Assembly (NCBI GenBank): GCA_944323285.1 | Contig: CALURV010000007.1 | Span: 1-52,244, forward strand | Direction of reading: 5' to 3' | Length of the DNA: 52,244 nt | DNA from: Candidatus Gastranaerophilales bacterium | Lineage (GTDB): Bacteria; Cyanobacteriota; Vampirovibrionia; Gastranaerophilales; Gastranaerophilaceae | Part shown: positions 24,639 through 32,605 of the stretch, in pieces | Numbering within the stretch: the stretch's first letter is position 1 | Layout of the letters: the number at the start of each line of letters is the position of its first letter | Notes under the pieces: generated by a model | What the model saw: only the letters and a program-made list of their open reading frames with translations | Database searches by the model: none | What the model was told of the DNA's origin: nothing | Position numbers and translations under genes: made by a program

Positions 24639-24667
24639 TTGACTTATTTTGATTTAAAATATAAAAT
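24639..24667 (+). promoter_or_regulatory. Sigma-70-type promoter upstream of the 191-aa gene
   Basis: TTGACT (24639-24644), 17-nt spacer, then TAAAAT (24662-24667). The implied ~100-nt leader (24674-24776) includes a seven-codon reading frame (24688-24711, MESYLLA) and the small inverted repeat CTCT/GAGAG near 24743-24756. No known riboswitch was recognised. Confidence 0.6.
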
Positions 24668-24776
24668 GAATTAATTATCTTGGCGGTATGGAGAGTTATC
24701 TACTAGCATAAGAAGGAATAATAAGTAACTATATATTGTATTCTCTTTTTTGAGAGCTTAGGTAAAATATAATTTT

Positions 24777-25352
24777 ATGATAAATTCAATATTAAAAAAT
24801 GATAAAAAAGAACAGAATTTAAAATTAGTAGAAAATATACTAAATGATGTATACCTTCTTCCCCGTTGGGAAAAAATAAAAGAAATAGCCTTGCTTCAGA
24901 GAAAATTTTTCTTTTCATATAAATCTGTTCAAACTTCGTTATTTAGAAAATTTTCTTCTAAAAATTATCTTGAAAAATATGCTATAAAAGATGATAATGC
25001 TAACATTCTTGGTAATATTGATCTTCGCGTTTATAAAGATAGTGTTTATATTATTAATTTAAATATTGAACAAGGTGTTGATTTTGATCAGGTTATTAAT
25101 ATATTATTACAAGTTGCTGTTGAAAAAGCTTTATATAATACGACTGATAAACAGTTAAAGATAAATTTGTTGTTCCCTTTATTAATTAGAAATAAAATTA
25201 AGAAAATTTTGATTGCTGAAGATTTTACTGCAGAGGAAAATCAAAGTTCTTATGAAAAAAATATGTTTGGTGAAACATACGTTTTAAACATAGATTCTTC
25301 AACTTTTTGGCAAAAAAAGATAAAACAAATGCATTTTTTAATAAATAAATAA
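24777..25352 (+). CDS. Hypothetical protein, 191 aa
   Basis: Not recognised. Soluble, Lys/Asn/Ile-rich, no signal peptide. The middle (about 78-130) alternates predicted strands and helix ('GNIDLRVYKDSVYIINLNIEQGVDFDQVINILLQVAVEKAL...QLKINLLFP'), which is vaguely like a GNAT acyltransferase core, but the acetyl-CoA loop is not clear. The start is uncertain: no ribosome-binding site lies close to 24777, and a TATAAT (24768-24773) sits only three bases before it. It lies upstream of the FliA/SigF-like gene with a 91-nt gap. Confidence 0.65.
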   Translation: MINSILKNDKKEQNLKLVENILNDVYLLPRWEKIKEIALLQRKFFFSYKSVQTSLFRKFSSKNYLEKYAIKDDNANILGNIDLRVYKDSVYIINLNIEQGVDFDQVINILLQVAVEKALYNTTDKQLKINLLFPLLIRNKIKKILIAEDFTAEENQSSYEKNMFGETYVLNIDSSTFWQKKIKQMHFLINK

Positions 25353-25443
25353 AGATATTTAAAAACTTCATTTATTTATATGATTTGATATTATTGCTAT
25401 ATGAATACAATTGTATTGTTATACTTATTCTTAGTGGATATTC

Positions 25444-26265
25444 ATGAGTGACAATATAGAATATAATTCTTATAACAATATAAAAAGACTTTCAGATTCT
25501 GAACTTGAAAGCCTTTGGGTTTCATATCTCAAGGATAAATCTAATAAAAAATTACGTGATGAAATAATTGTTCAATATATATATTTAACAAAATATGTTA
25601 TTGGAAGAATAAAGTTAAATTTACCTCCTAATTTTGCCATTGAAGATATTACTAGTTTTGGGGTAGAAGGTTTAATTGATGCGATTGAAAAATTCTCTCC
25701 GGATAAAGGGGCTCATTTTGAAACTTATGCCATTATGAGAATTAGAGGGAGTATTATTGATAAAATCCGTTCTCAAGATTGGCTTCCTCGCAGCACTAGA
25801 AAAAAAATTAAAGATATTAAACTTGCAACAGAAAAATTAAAACAAAAATTCGGACGTACCCCGACTAATGATGAAATTGCTGATTTCCTCGGTATCGATA
25901 AAGCTAAAGTTATTTCTACTCTTGCTGAAGATACTTCTATTGGCTCTTTATACGATAAAAAATATTCCGGTGATGAAGGTATTGAGATTATTGATACAAT
26001 TGAAGATACTAATTCTGTTAGCCCTTTAGAAAAACTTGAAGAGAAAGATGTTAAGAATGAGCTTCAGGCGGCATTGAAAAAGCTTCCCGAACGTGAACGT
26101 ATGGTTATGGTTCTTTATTATCATGAAAATATGACTTTAAAAGAAATTGGTGAAAGTATTGAAGTTTCTGAATCAAGAGTCTGTCAAATTCATGCTCAGG
26201 CTATTATGAAATTGAGAAATATTCTTAATGCTAACCGTTCTGACAAAATTAAAGTCTCAAGATAG
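25444..26265 (+). CDS. FliA/WhiG/SigF-type sigma-70 factor
   Basis: 273 aa. Region 2: 'LRDEIIVQYIYLTKYVIGRIKLNLPPNFAIEDITSFGVEGLIDAIEKFSPDKGAHFETYAIMRIRGSIIDKIRSQDWLPRS' (about 38-118). Region 3: 'LATEKLKQKFGRTPTNDEIADFLGI'. Region 4: 'LPERERMVMVLYYHENMTLKEIGESIEVSESRVCQIHAQAIMKLR' (about 212-258). The 'DWLPRS' and 'GRTPTNDEIA' segments mark the group 3 FliA/WhiG branch, to which cyanobacterial SigF belongs. There SigF drives pilin and motility genes; FliA drives flagellar genes. No flagellar genes are visible, and a pseudopilin gene lies 12 kb away, so a pilus or surface role is the more attractive inference. It ends one base before the convergent pyruvyl transferase gene. Confidence 0.92.
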   Translation: MSDNIEYNSYNNIKRLSDSELESLWVSYLKDKSNKKLRDEIIVQYIYLTKYVIGRIKLNLPPNFAIEDITSFGVEGLIDAIEKFSPDKGAHFETYAIMRIRGSIIDKIRSQDWLPRSTRKKIKDIKLATEKLKQKFGRTPTNDEIADFLGIDKAKVISTLAEDTSIGSLYDKKYSGDEGIEIIDTIEDTNSVSPLEKLEEKDVKNELQAALKKLPERERMVMVLYYHENMTLKEIGESIEVSESRVCQIHAQAIMKLRNILNANRSDKIKVSR

Positions 26266-27291
26266 TTATTTTATAATCTGTTTTCCCAGTTCTTTAAAAT
26301 TGTATGCTTTATTTCTTATAATATCAGAATAGCTAATAATATTATTATTTTGATATTCTTCAAATATTTTATCAATATATCTTATTTCTTGTGGGTTAAT
26401 TTCTATTAAATTAAATTCTTTTCCTAAATTTTCTACTTTTATATCATAATTTATCGGTAAAAGTTTTATACCTGCTTTTATTGCTATTAAACAGGCATGA
26501 TAGCGCATTGCTATAATTTCTTCCAGCTGTGTAATTTCTTTTATTATTGTTTCATTTGTGGAATTTTCTATAATTCTTATATTTAAATTTTTATTTATTT
26601 TTTCTAATTCATATTTTAGTTTATTACATATATTTAAGTCATAACTATTTTGCAATGATAATATGTAAATTTCTTTATTCGAATAATATTTATTTATATT
26701 TATTGCAAGTTTTGAAATAAATTCATCTGTAATTATTTTACAGTTTCTTAATTGAACACCTATCCTATTTTTTTGTTCCTTTTTTTCAAATTGTATATTC
26801 CAAACAGGATCATCACACTTATTGGCTTTTATATTCCAATTTTCTAATAATTTCAGACTATTATCATCTCTGACGGTAATGTAATTAGCCTTTTTTAGTA
26901 TAAGAGCTGTTAATTTTGCTAAAAATTTATTATTTATTGGACCAATACCTTGAGCAAAAATTATAGTTTTTTTCTTTAATAGTTGGGCAAAACCTAATAT
27001 GAATAAATAATATATTAAGCTTTTTGCACTCGTTGTATCTTGAAGTAAACTTCCTCCGCCTGATATTAAACAGTCACTTTTTATAATTGTTTTTATTACT
27101 TTATATATATCAAAAGATTTGACACTATTAACGCCTAATTCTTTTGATGTTTTAATCGGATTTGATGAAAATACAGTTGTTTTAGTCGGAAATGAAAAAC
27201 TTTTGATATTTTCAATAAGAACTTTTAATATTAATTCATCACCAAAATTATCAAAACCATAGTATCCTGAAATGCAAATTTTTTTAGTCAT
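26266..27291 (-). CDS. csaB: Polysaccharide pyruvyl transferase family protein (CsaB-like)
   Basis: 341 aa from the ATG at 27291. Starts MTKKICISGYYGFDNFGDELIL, the typical G-Y-(Y/F)-G-x-x-N-x-GDE opening of the family, followed by 'DCLISGGGSLLQDTTSAKSL', 'TIIFAQGIGPI' and 'ITVRDDNSLKLL'. 'EEIIAMRYHACLIAIKAG' is the conserved C-terminal R-x-H motif. The family adds ketal-linked pyruvate to cell-wall or exopolysaccharide sugars; CsaB does this for S-layer anchoring. A 31-codon in-frame extension (to 27384) runs into the PfkB gene and was rejected because the family starts at this Met and the ATGACTAA overlap is a classic coupled junction. Paired with a PfkB sugar kinase and a TPR gene upstream. 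Confidence 0.85.
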   Translation of the reverse strand: MTKKICISGYYGFDNFGDELILKVLIENIKSFSFPTKTTVFSSNPIKTSKELGVNSVKSFDIYKVIKTIIKSDCLISGGGSLLQDTTSAKSLIYYLFILGFAQLLKKKTIIFAQGIGPINNKFLAKLTALILKKANYITVRDDNSLKLLENWNIKANKCDDPVWNIQFEKKEQKNRIGVQLRNCKIITDEFISKLAININKYYSNKEIYILSLQNSYDLNICNKLKYELEKINKNLNIRIIENSTNETIIKEITQLEEIIAMRYHACLIAIKAGIKLLPINYDIKVENLGKEFNLIEINPQEIRYIDKIFEEYQNNNIISYSDIIRNKAYNFKELGKQIIK

Positions 27292-28231
27292 CTTGACCTT
27301 TGAGTATTTTATAAACTTCTTCTTTATCAGGTATAGATTTAATTGCACCAAATTTCTTAGTTTGTAATCCTGCAACAATAGCACCTAAATTAGCTGATTT
27401 AAATGGAGACATACCTGATGTTATACCGTGTATTACCCCGCCATTAAATGCATCACCGGCACCTGTATTATCTATAATGTCTTCATTTGTATATTTTATA
27501 AATTCTATTTTTCCTTGATAGCCTATATAATAACCTTTTTCAATGTCGGTTTTTACTATAATTGTAGAAATGCCTTTATCCCATAAATATTTCATTATAT
27601 TGTTAACGGAAGAAGAATCTATTATTATTTTTGAATCATGTTTTATATTTATAAATAATATATCAATATATTCTTCTATTTCTTCAAAGGCTTCTTTTGC
27701 TTCATCTTCTGACCATATTAATGAATTAAAATTAGGATCATAGGCGGTTAGTATATTGTTTTCTTTTGCAATTCTGAAGGCTTCTTTTACAGCTTCTCTT
27801 GCAGATATTGATAATGATTGAGTAATTCCTGTAGCATAAACTAGTGAGGCTGTCTGTATATATTCTGTTGAAATGTCTTCAATACTTAATTTTGTAGCGG
27901 CTGTCTTTTTTCTGTAAAAGGTAAATTCTTTATTAGTGCAATTTTGCTCCTTTGATACCATATATAATCCGTTTGTACCTTGATCCGGTTTAACATGGGA
28001 TATATCAAGTCCTTCTTCTTGCCAGCTCTCAAGAAGATAATTTTTGAAACAATCCATTCCTATTCTTGAAATAAACCCTACTTTTGAACCAAGTCTTAAT
28101 GCTGCTATTGCTGTAGTTAAACTGTCACCGCCATAATATTTGTTTAATGTAGTAGCTGTGGTTAAACTCTCACTTGTCGAAAGTTCTATTAAACTTTCGC
28201 CTATTGCTATTATATCAAGTTTTTCATTCAT
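27284..28231 (-). CDS. PfkB-family sugar kinase (2-keto-3-deoxygluconate kinase-like)
   Basis: 315 aa from the ATG at 28231. 'KLDIIAIGESLIELS' opens the ribokinase fold; 'YYGGDSLTTAIAALRLGSKVGFISRIGMDCF' (~32-62) is PfkB signature 1. 'DNTGAGDAFNGGVIHG' (~255-270) is signature 2 with the catalytic Asp in GAGD. 'FYRKKTAATKL' is a substrate-lid segment typical of KDG kinase-like members. It phosphorylates a sugar or sugar acid in the cytoplasm; the substrate is not fixed by sequence. An in-frame TTG 33 bases upstream (28264) is possible, but its 11 extra residues do not belong to the fold. Its end overlaps csaB by 8 nt. Confidence 0.87.
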   Translation of the reverse strand: MNEKLDIIAIGESLIELSTSESLTTATTLNKYYGGDSLTTAIAALRLGSKVGFISRIGMDCFKNYLLESWQEEGLDISHVKPDQGTNGLYMVSKEQNCTNKEFTFYRKKTAATKLSIEDISTEYIQTASLVYATGITQSLSISAREAVKEAFRIAKENNILTAYDPNFNSLIWSEDEAKEAFEEIEEYIDILFINIKHDSKIIIDSSSVNNIMKYLWDKGISTIIVKTDIEKGYYIGYQGKIEFIKYTNEDIIDNTGAGDAFNGGVIHGITSGMSPFKSANLGAIVAGLQTKKFGAIKSIPDKEEVYKILKGQDD

Positions 28232-28284
28232 ATTATTGTCTATTCTTGATTGCAAGTGTATCAAAAAGATTATAAATAATCAAT

Positions 28285-29061
28285 TTATATATGTATAATT
28301 CTTAATTTATTTGTTTTCTTGGTCGAAATGTTTTTTAATTCTTTCATTCTATTTTTTATGTCAAAGTAGTCGTGAGCTAGGGGGTTTATTTCTAAATATT
28401 TTTTATAATATCTTTTTGCAGCAGATATATTTGATAATTTTTCATAACATATCCCTAATGCTAAAAATCCTCTGTAATAGTCAGGTTTTATTTTTATTAT
28501 TTTTTTGAATATTATGGCAGAGTTTAGATAATCATCTAAATGCATATATAATGTTGCTTTTTGTATATAGGCTCTTATATATTCAGGATTTGTTTCTATT
28601 ATTTTTTGATATATCATTAATGCCATTTCTTCTTCTTCTATTAATTCATGGACTAAGGCCAATTGCATTTGTATATCTATATTATCAGGTTCTAAACTAA
28701 TAGCTTGAATTAAGTATTTAAGCCCTCTGTCAAAATTGCCATTTATTATATTACACATTGCTAATTCTTTTTTTATCTTAGAATTATCGGGATTTATTAA
28801 TTCAGCTTTTTCAAAATTATTTATTGCTTTTGTATAATTTTTTAAATTTTTATATGTAAATGCTATTCCTAGATAAGAATCATAATTATTTCTATCTATT
28901 AATATTGAATTTAAATATTTTTCTATAGCTTCTTTGTACTTGAAATTGTTTCTTAAATTTTCTGCAAGGTCATAGTATTTTTTAGCCAAAGATTTTATAC
29001 TATGACTATTGTATTTGAGTTCTTTGTTTATTGATTTTTTATAAGTACTTATCCCCAACAT
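28285..29061 (-). CDS. TPR-repeat protein, 258 aa
   Basis: About six tandem tetratricopeptide repeats fill residues 25-240, for example 'AIEKYLNSILIDRNNYDSYLGIAFTYKNLKNYTKAINNFEKAELINPDN' and 'YYRGFLALGICYEKLSNISAAKRYYKKYLEINP'. There is no signal peptide or membrane helix, so it is probably a cytoplasmic protein-protein interaction scaffold. Strong ribosome-binding site AAGGGGTATT. It lies 53 nt upstream of the PfkB gene and may be co-transcribed with PfkB and CsaB. The partner is unknown. Confidence 0.85.
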   Translation of the reverse strand: MLGISTYKKSINKELKYNSHSIKSLAKKYYDLAENLRNNFKYKEAIEKYLNSILIDRNNYDSYLGIAFTYKNLKNYTKAINNFEKAELINPDNSKIKKELAMCNIINGNFDRGLKYLIQAISLEPDNIDIQMQLALVHELIEEEEMALMIYQKIIETNPEYIRAYIQKATLYMHLDDYLNSAIIFKKIIKIKPDYYRGFLALGICYEKLSNISAAKRYYKKYLEINPLAHDYFDIKNRMKELKNISTKKTNKLRIIHI

Positions 29062-29158
29062 AATACCCCTTATATATTTTTATTTTAAAAAATATTTAAA
29101 GTTGAGAATATAGCCTATAGATTTAAATTTATAGACCTAAAGTTCAATTCTAATATTT

Positions 29159-29278
29159 TGTCCGAGAAAAAATTCACGATAAGCTGAAAGTGTGAGTGAA
29201 TTTTTTTGAGTGGCGTTTTAAAAGGTGAGTACTTTGTTACCGAGTCATCCTTGCTAACAAAGTACGATATTAGATTAA
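29159..29278 (+). repeat. Dispersed intergenic repeat, copy 3 (internally deleted, 120 bp; hairpin core inverted)
   Basis: Same left end (TGTCCGA) and first hairpin, and same right end (GATATTAGATTAA), as the full-length copies. About 60 bases of the middle, including the second hairpin, are missing. The third hairpin at 29231-29263 keeps the arms ACTTTGTTA/TAACAAAGT, but its core CCGAGTCATCCTTGC is the reverse complement (13 of 15) of that in copy 1. Located between a TPR gene start and the thioesterase 3' end. Confidence 0.9.
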
Positions 29279-29286
29279 ATTAACTT

Positions 29287-29694
29287 CTATAATCCTTTTT
29301 CAAATTTCGAATATAATTCCGGTGGAATTTTTCTATATAATTTACCTGTTTCTGAATTTATTACAACAATTGTTGTATGGGCAGTTACTCTTAATATACC
29401 AGTATTTTTTTCATATACATTATGTTCAAATGTAATACTTACGGGTTTTATTTCAGTAATCTGAGTTTTGATTATAATTCTTTCATTCATTTTTGCGGAA
29501 GATTTATATCGTATATTCATTTCAACAACCGGAAATAATATATTAGCTTTTTCCAGCGTTTCAAGTTCAAGTCCCAGCTTTTCAACAAGCCCAACCCTTG
29601 CTGCTTCAAACCATTTTGTATATGAACCGTGCCATACTACTCCATAAGAATCTGTATCACTATATAGTACTCTTATCTCTTGTATATATTCCAT
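29287..29694 (-). CDS. Acyl-CoA thioesterase, YbgC/4HBT family
   Basis: 135 aa, the usual single hotdog domain. 'EIRVLYSDTDSYGVVWHGSYTKWFEAARVGLVEKLG' (6-41) is the 4-hydroxybenzoyl-CoA thioesterase/YbgC signature, with the catalytic Asp in Y-S-D-T-D-S-Y-G. The family hydrolyses short acyl-CoA or acyl-ACP; YbgC is associated with the Tol-Pal envelope system in Proteobacteria, but none of its partners are here. Last gene of a minus-strand operon (M16, M16, TPR, thioesterase) with a 12-nt gap to the TPR gene. Followed by repeat copy 3. Confidence 0.9.
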   Translation of the reverse strand: MEYIQEIRVLYSDTDSYGVVWHGSYTKWFEAARVGLVEKLGLELETLEKANILFPVVEMNIRYKSSAKMNERIIIKTQITEIKPVSITFEHNVYEKNTGILRVTAHTTIVVINSETGKLYRKIPPELYSKFEKGL

Positions 29695-29706
29695 TTTCTT
29701 TCTCTT

Positions 29707-31329
29707 TTATGTAAATAAATCTTGAATTTTTTCTTCTATATCTTTAGGATCAAGTTCTTGTGTATAAGAATTAATATCAAGTGCAATTTGATATAATTTT
29801 GCAGCTTCTACTTTATCTCCGGTAATGGCGATTGAACGGGCAAGATTGTAATTGGCTAAAGCATAATTTGGGTTATATTTTCTTGCAGCTTCAAATAGTT
29901 CTATTGCCTTTTTTACTCTCCCTAAATCATCAAGGTAGATTACTCCTAAGTTATTGTACGCAATATCATATGTATTATCATATTTTATAGCTTTTTCATA
30001 TTCTTTTATCGCTTCTTCTATATTGCCTTTTCCCCAGTATAAATATCCTAAATTACAATGCAATCTTGCATTATATGGTGATGATTCTAATGCTTTTTTA
30101 TATACTATTAATGCATTGTCATAAGAGCCTTTTTCAAAAAATACATTGCCTAAATTCAAATATATATCTATATCATTAGGATTTAAATTATATGCATTTT
30201 GATATGAACTTATTGCTGCATCTAAATCTTTTGTATTTTCCTGGAAAATAAATCCTAATGTTTGAGCTACAACACTTGTCCATTGTGGATTTGGATTAAT
30301 TGTTACTGCTGTTTGATAGTGCTCAATTGCTTCAGCTATATCTCCTCTTAGGTATAAGTATTGGGCTATTCGGCAATGAAACTCAGCTACATGCGGCTGA
30401 AGTTCAATTAGCTTTTTACAAGTTTCTATTGCATTATCAAAATCTCTTATTTCTTCATATAATTGGCATAAATAATAATATGCTCTTAAATTAAGGCTGT
30501 CTAACCATATTGCCATTTTATATTCACATATTGCATCATCATATCTTTTTAGTTCATAATATACTCGACCTAAATTAATATATAATTCAACAAAACCCGG
30601 GGCTTTATCTATTGTCTCTCTGTATATATCTAATATTTTCTGATTAAACCCGTGTAAAAATATCATTATAGAAGTTTTTATAAGGGTAGGCACAAATTGT
30701 AAATATGATAATTTTCTTGCTACTTCTTTTAATGCATATTTGTCAAATGGCAGTGTAACAAATGAGGTTATTAATTTTAAAAATTTTTGATGCCATTTTG
30801 TTTTATTGGAAAGTGATTGAATGCAAAAAATTAAAAAATATGCTCTTGAAGATGATAATGGCGCTATTTTTATCGCTCTTTGGGCAGATTCTATAGCTTC
30901 TAAAAAATCACCTTTCTTCATAAAAATTTCAGCTATCATAAAATGTGCTTCTGCCATTTTTGTATTATGTTCAAGCGCTAATTTAAAATAATTTATTGCT
31001 TTTTCAAGTTCTCTTTTATAATAAAATGCCATTGCTATTTTGTAATAAATTTCTGCTGAATCAACACAAGATTCTAATGCCCTTTGATATTCTGTAATTG
31101 CTTCATCTGCATATTGCTTAACTTGATGAATATCAAGATGCCACTCCATATATAAATCGCCAAGTTTTATATGTAAATCGGCATTATTTTCATCTTGCAA
31201 TAATGCTCCTTGGCACGTTTCAATGGCTTTCTGAATGTTACCTGATTTCTTAAATTTATCTATTTCTTTATTTATTTTTTTATTTTGTATATTAACTTTA
31301 TTCATATCTTCTTGTGTTGATTTTATCAT
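29707..31329 (-). CDS. Large TPR-repeat protein, 540 aa
   Basis: Residues ~25-520 are made of about a dozen TPR units, clearest at 'AEIYYKIAMAFYYKRELEKAINYFKLALEHN', 'VELYINLGRVYYELKRYDDAICEYKMAIWLD' and 'IDIYLNLGNVFFEKGSYDNALIVYKKALESSP'. One stretch around 175-235 ('KFLKLITSFVTLPFDKYALKEVARKLSYLQFVPTLIKTSIMIFLHG') breaks the repeat pattern and is more hydrophobic. No signal peptide. Third gene of the operon behind the two M16 peptidases (24-nt gap) and before the thioesterase (12 nt), so it may scaffold those proteins. Function otherwise unknown. Confidence 0.88.
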   Translation of the reverse strand: MIKSTQEDMNKVNIQNKKINKEIDKFKKSGNIQKAIETCQGALLQDENNADLHIKLGDLYMEWHLDIHQVKQYADEAITEYQRALESCVDSAEIYYKIAMAFYYKRELEKAINYFKLALEHNTKMAEAHFMIAEIFMKKGDFLEAIESAQRAIKIAPLSSSRAYFLIFCIQSLSNKTKWHQKFLKLITSFVTLPFDKYALKEVARKLSYLQFVPTLIKTSIMIFLHGFNQKILDIYRETIDKAPGFVELYINLGRVYYELKRYDDAICEYKMAIWLDSLNLRAYYYLCQLYEEIRDFDNAIETCKKLIELQPHVAEFHCRIAQYLYLRGDIAEAIEHYQTAVTINPNPQWTSVVAQTLGFIFQENTKDLDAAISSYQNAYNLNPNDIDIYLNLGNVFFEKGSYDNALIVYKKALESSPYNARLHCNLGYLYWGKGNIEEAIKEYEKAIKYDNTYDIAYNNLGVIYLDDLGRVKKAIELFEAARKYNPNYALANYNLARSIAITGDKVEAAKLYQIALDINSYTQELDPKDIEEKIQDLFT

Positions 31330-31353
31330 AATTCTTTATCTATTTACAATTTT

Positions 31354-32595
31354 TTATAATAAATCTGCTTCTTTAAGATATTTTGTTGGGGCAAGAACAC
31401 TTAATACATTAGGTTTTGCAAAATATTTCTTTGCTATTTTATTTATTTGTTCTTTTGTTGTATTATTGATAGCTTGTATAAGCTTTTCTTCCCAATCATA
31501 GCCAAGTCCCAGAAATTCATAGTAGCCTCTTAGAGATGCTTCTAATAAATTAGTTTCCTGATAAAATTGGCGTTTCCCTATTGCATTATTTTTTGCATTA
31601 TTTAGTTCTTCTTCTGAAATTGTTTCTGTCATAATTTTGTTTATTTCTGTTGCAAAACCATCAATTGATGTTTTTATATTTTTTGGTTCTGTTGCAATAT
31701 AAACAAAAAAGTCTGCACATAATAGAAATGGTTCATATACGCTTCTTACAGTATATGCAAGTCCTTGTTTTTCTCTCAACTCAAGAAATAATCTTGAGGA
31801 TAAACCAGATGCACCCAATATTGTATTTAATAATATTATTGCAGGATAATCATTAGAATATATTGTTGGAAATAACCAGCCTTGGAAAATTTGAGCTTGA
31901 TTCGCATCTTCCTTTTTTATTGTAGATACTTTGTTTTCATTTAGTTCTGTAACTTTTTCACGGCTATTATTATCTTCTGTTGATATTTTTAAATTAGAAA
32001 AATGTTTGTTTAATTGCTTTATAAATTTATCTTCTTTTATATCACCAACAACAGAGATGGTTTTTTTTGATATATATTTTATTCCCTTGTATGCATTAAT
32101 TATATCTTCCTTTGTTATTGTTTCAATTTGAGCTATTATTTCTTCTCTTCCAACTCCATATGGATGATTTTTAAATAATGTTCTATAGTAATTATCTTGT
32201 GCTTGTATTTTTGCCGAATCTAAATCAGCTGATAACTCTCCTTTTATTTTTAATGCTTCTTTTTTGTAGTCTTCAAATGTAGAATTTTCAAGAATATCTT
32301 CAAAAATTTCTAAAGCATAATTAATGTCTTCATTTAAACATAATAATTTAAATCTTATATAGTCTGCTTTTTTCTCTATATTTAAATCAATGGCATTTTC
32401 ATCTAATATTTGTGCTAATTCTTCCGAAGATTTACTTTTTGTACCTTGTAATAACAGCTGCGTTAGTAAATAGTATAAACCTGCTTTTTCTTCATCTTTA
32501 GTTATTTGCGCATACATTACAATTGCAGTTCTTGGTGTATTTTTATTATTTTTTATTATTACATCTATTCCATTATTTAATTTGAGTTTTTTCAT
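31354..32595 (-). CDS. M16-family peptidase subunit, catalytically inactive type
   Basis: 413 aa with the M16B fold but without the zinc motif: where active members have HxxEH, this protein has 'GLYYLLTQLLLQGT' (about 39-52), replacing His, Glu and His by Tyr, Thr and Gln. The C-terminal half keeps the substrate-binding signature 'SSRLFLELREKQGLAYTVRSVYEPF' (R/Y pair, about 268-292). Such subunits pair with an active M16 partner, and one is encoded just upstream (10-nt gap). No signal peptide is visible. The pair probably forms a heterodimeric zinc protease for peptides or protein fragments; location and substrates are unknown. Confidence 0.88.
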   Translation of the reverse strand: MKKLKLNNGIDVIIKNNKNTPRTAIVMYAQITKDEEKAGLYYLLTQLLLQGTKSKSSEELAQILDENAIDLNIEKKADYIRFKLLCLNEDINYALEIFEDILENSTFEDYKKEALKIKGELSADLDSAKIQAQDNYYRTLFKNHPYGVGREEIIAQIETITKEDIINAYKGIKYISKKTISVVGDIKEDKFIKQLNKHFSNLKISTEDNNSREKVTELNENKVSTIKKEDANQAQIFQGWLFPTIYSNDYPAIILLNTILGASGLSSRLFLELREKQGLAYTVRSVYEPFLLCADFFVYIATEPKNIKTSIDGFATEINKIMTETISEEELNNAKNNAIGKRQFYQETNLLEASLRGYYEFLGLGYDWEEKLIQAINNTTKEQINKIAKKYFAKPNVLSVLAPTKYLKEADLL

Positions 32596-32605
32596 TTTTT
32601 ATCCT

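Noticed and set aside
27292-27384. 31-residue N-terminal extension of the CsaB-like protein
   Set aside because: It runs inside the PfkB gene; the family begins at MTKKICISGYYG, and the ATGACTAA junction is typical of coupled genes.
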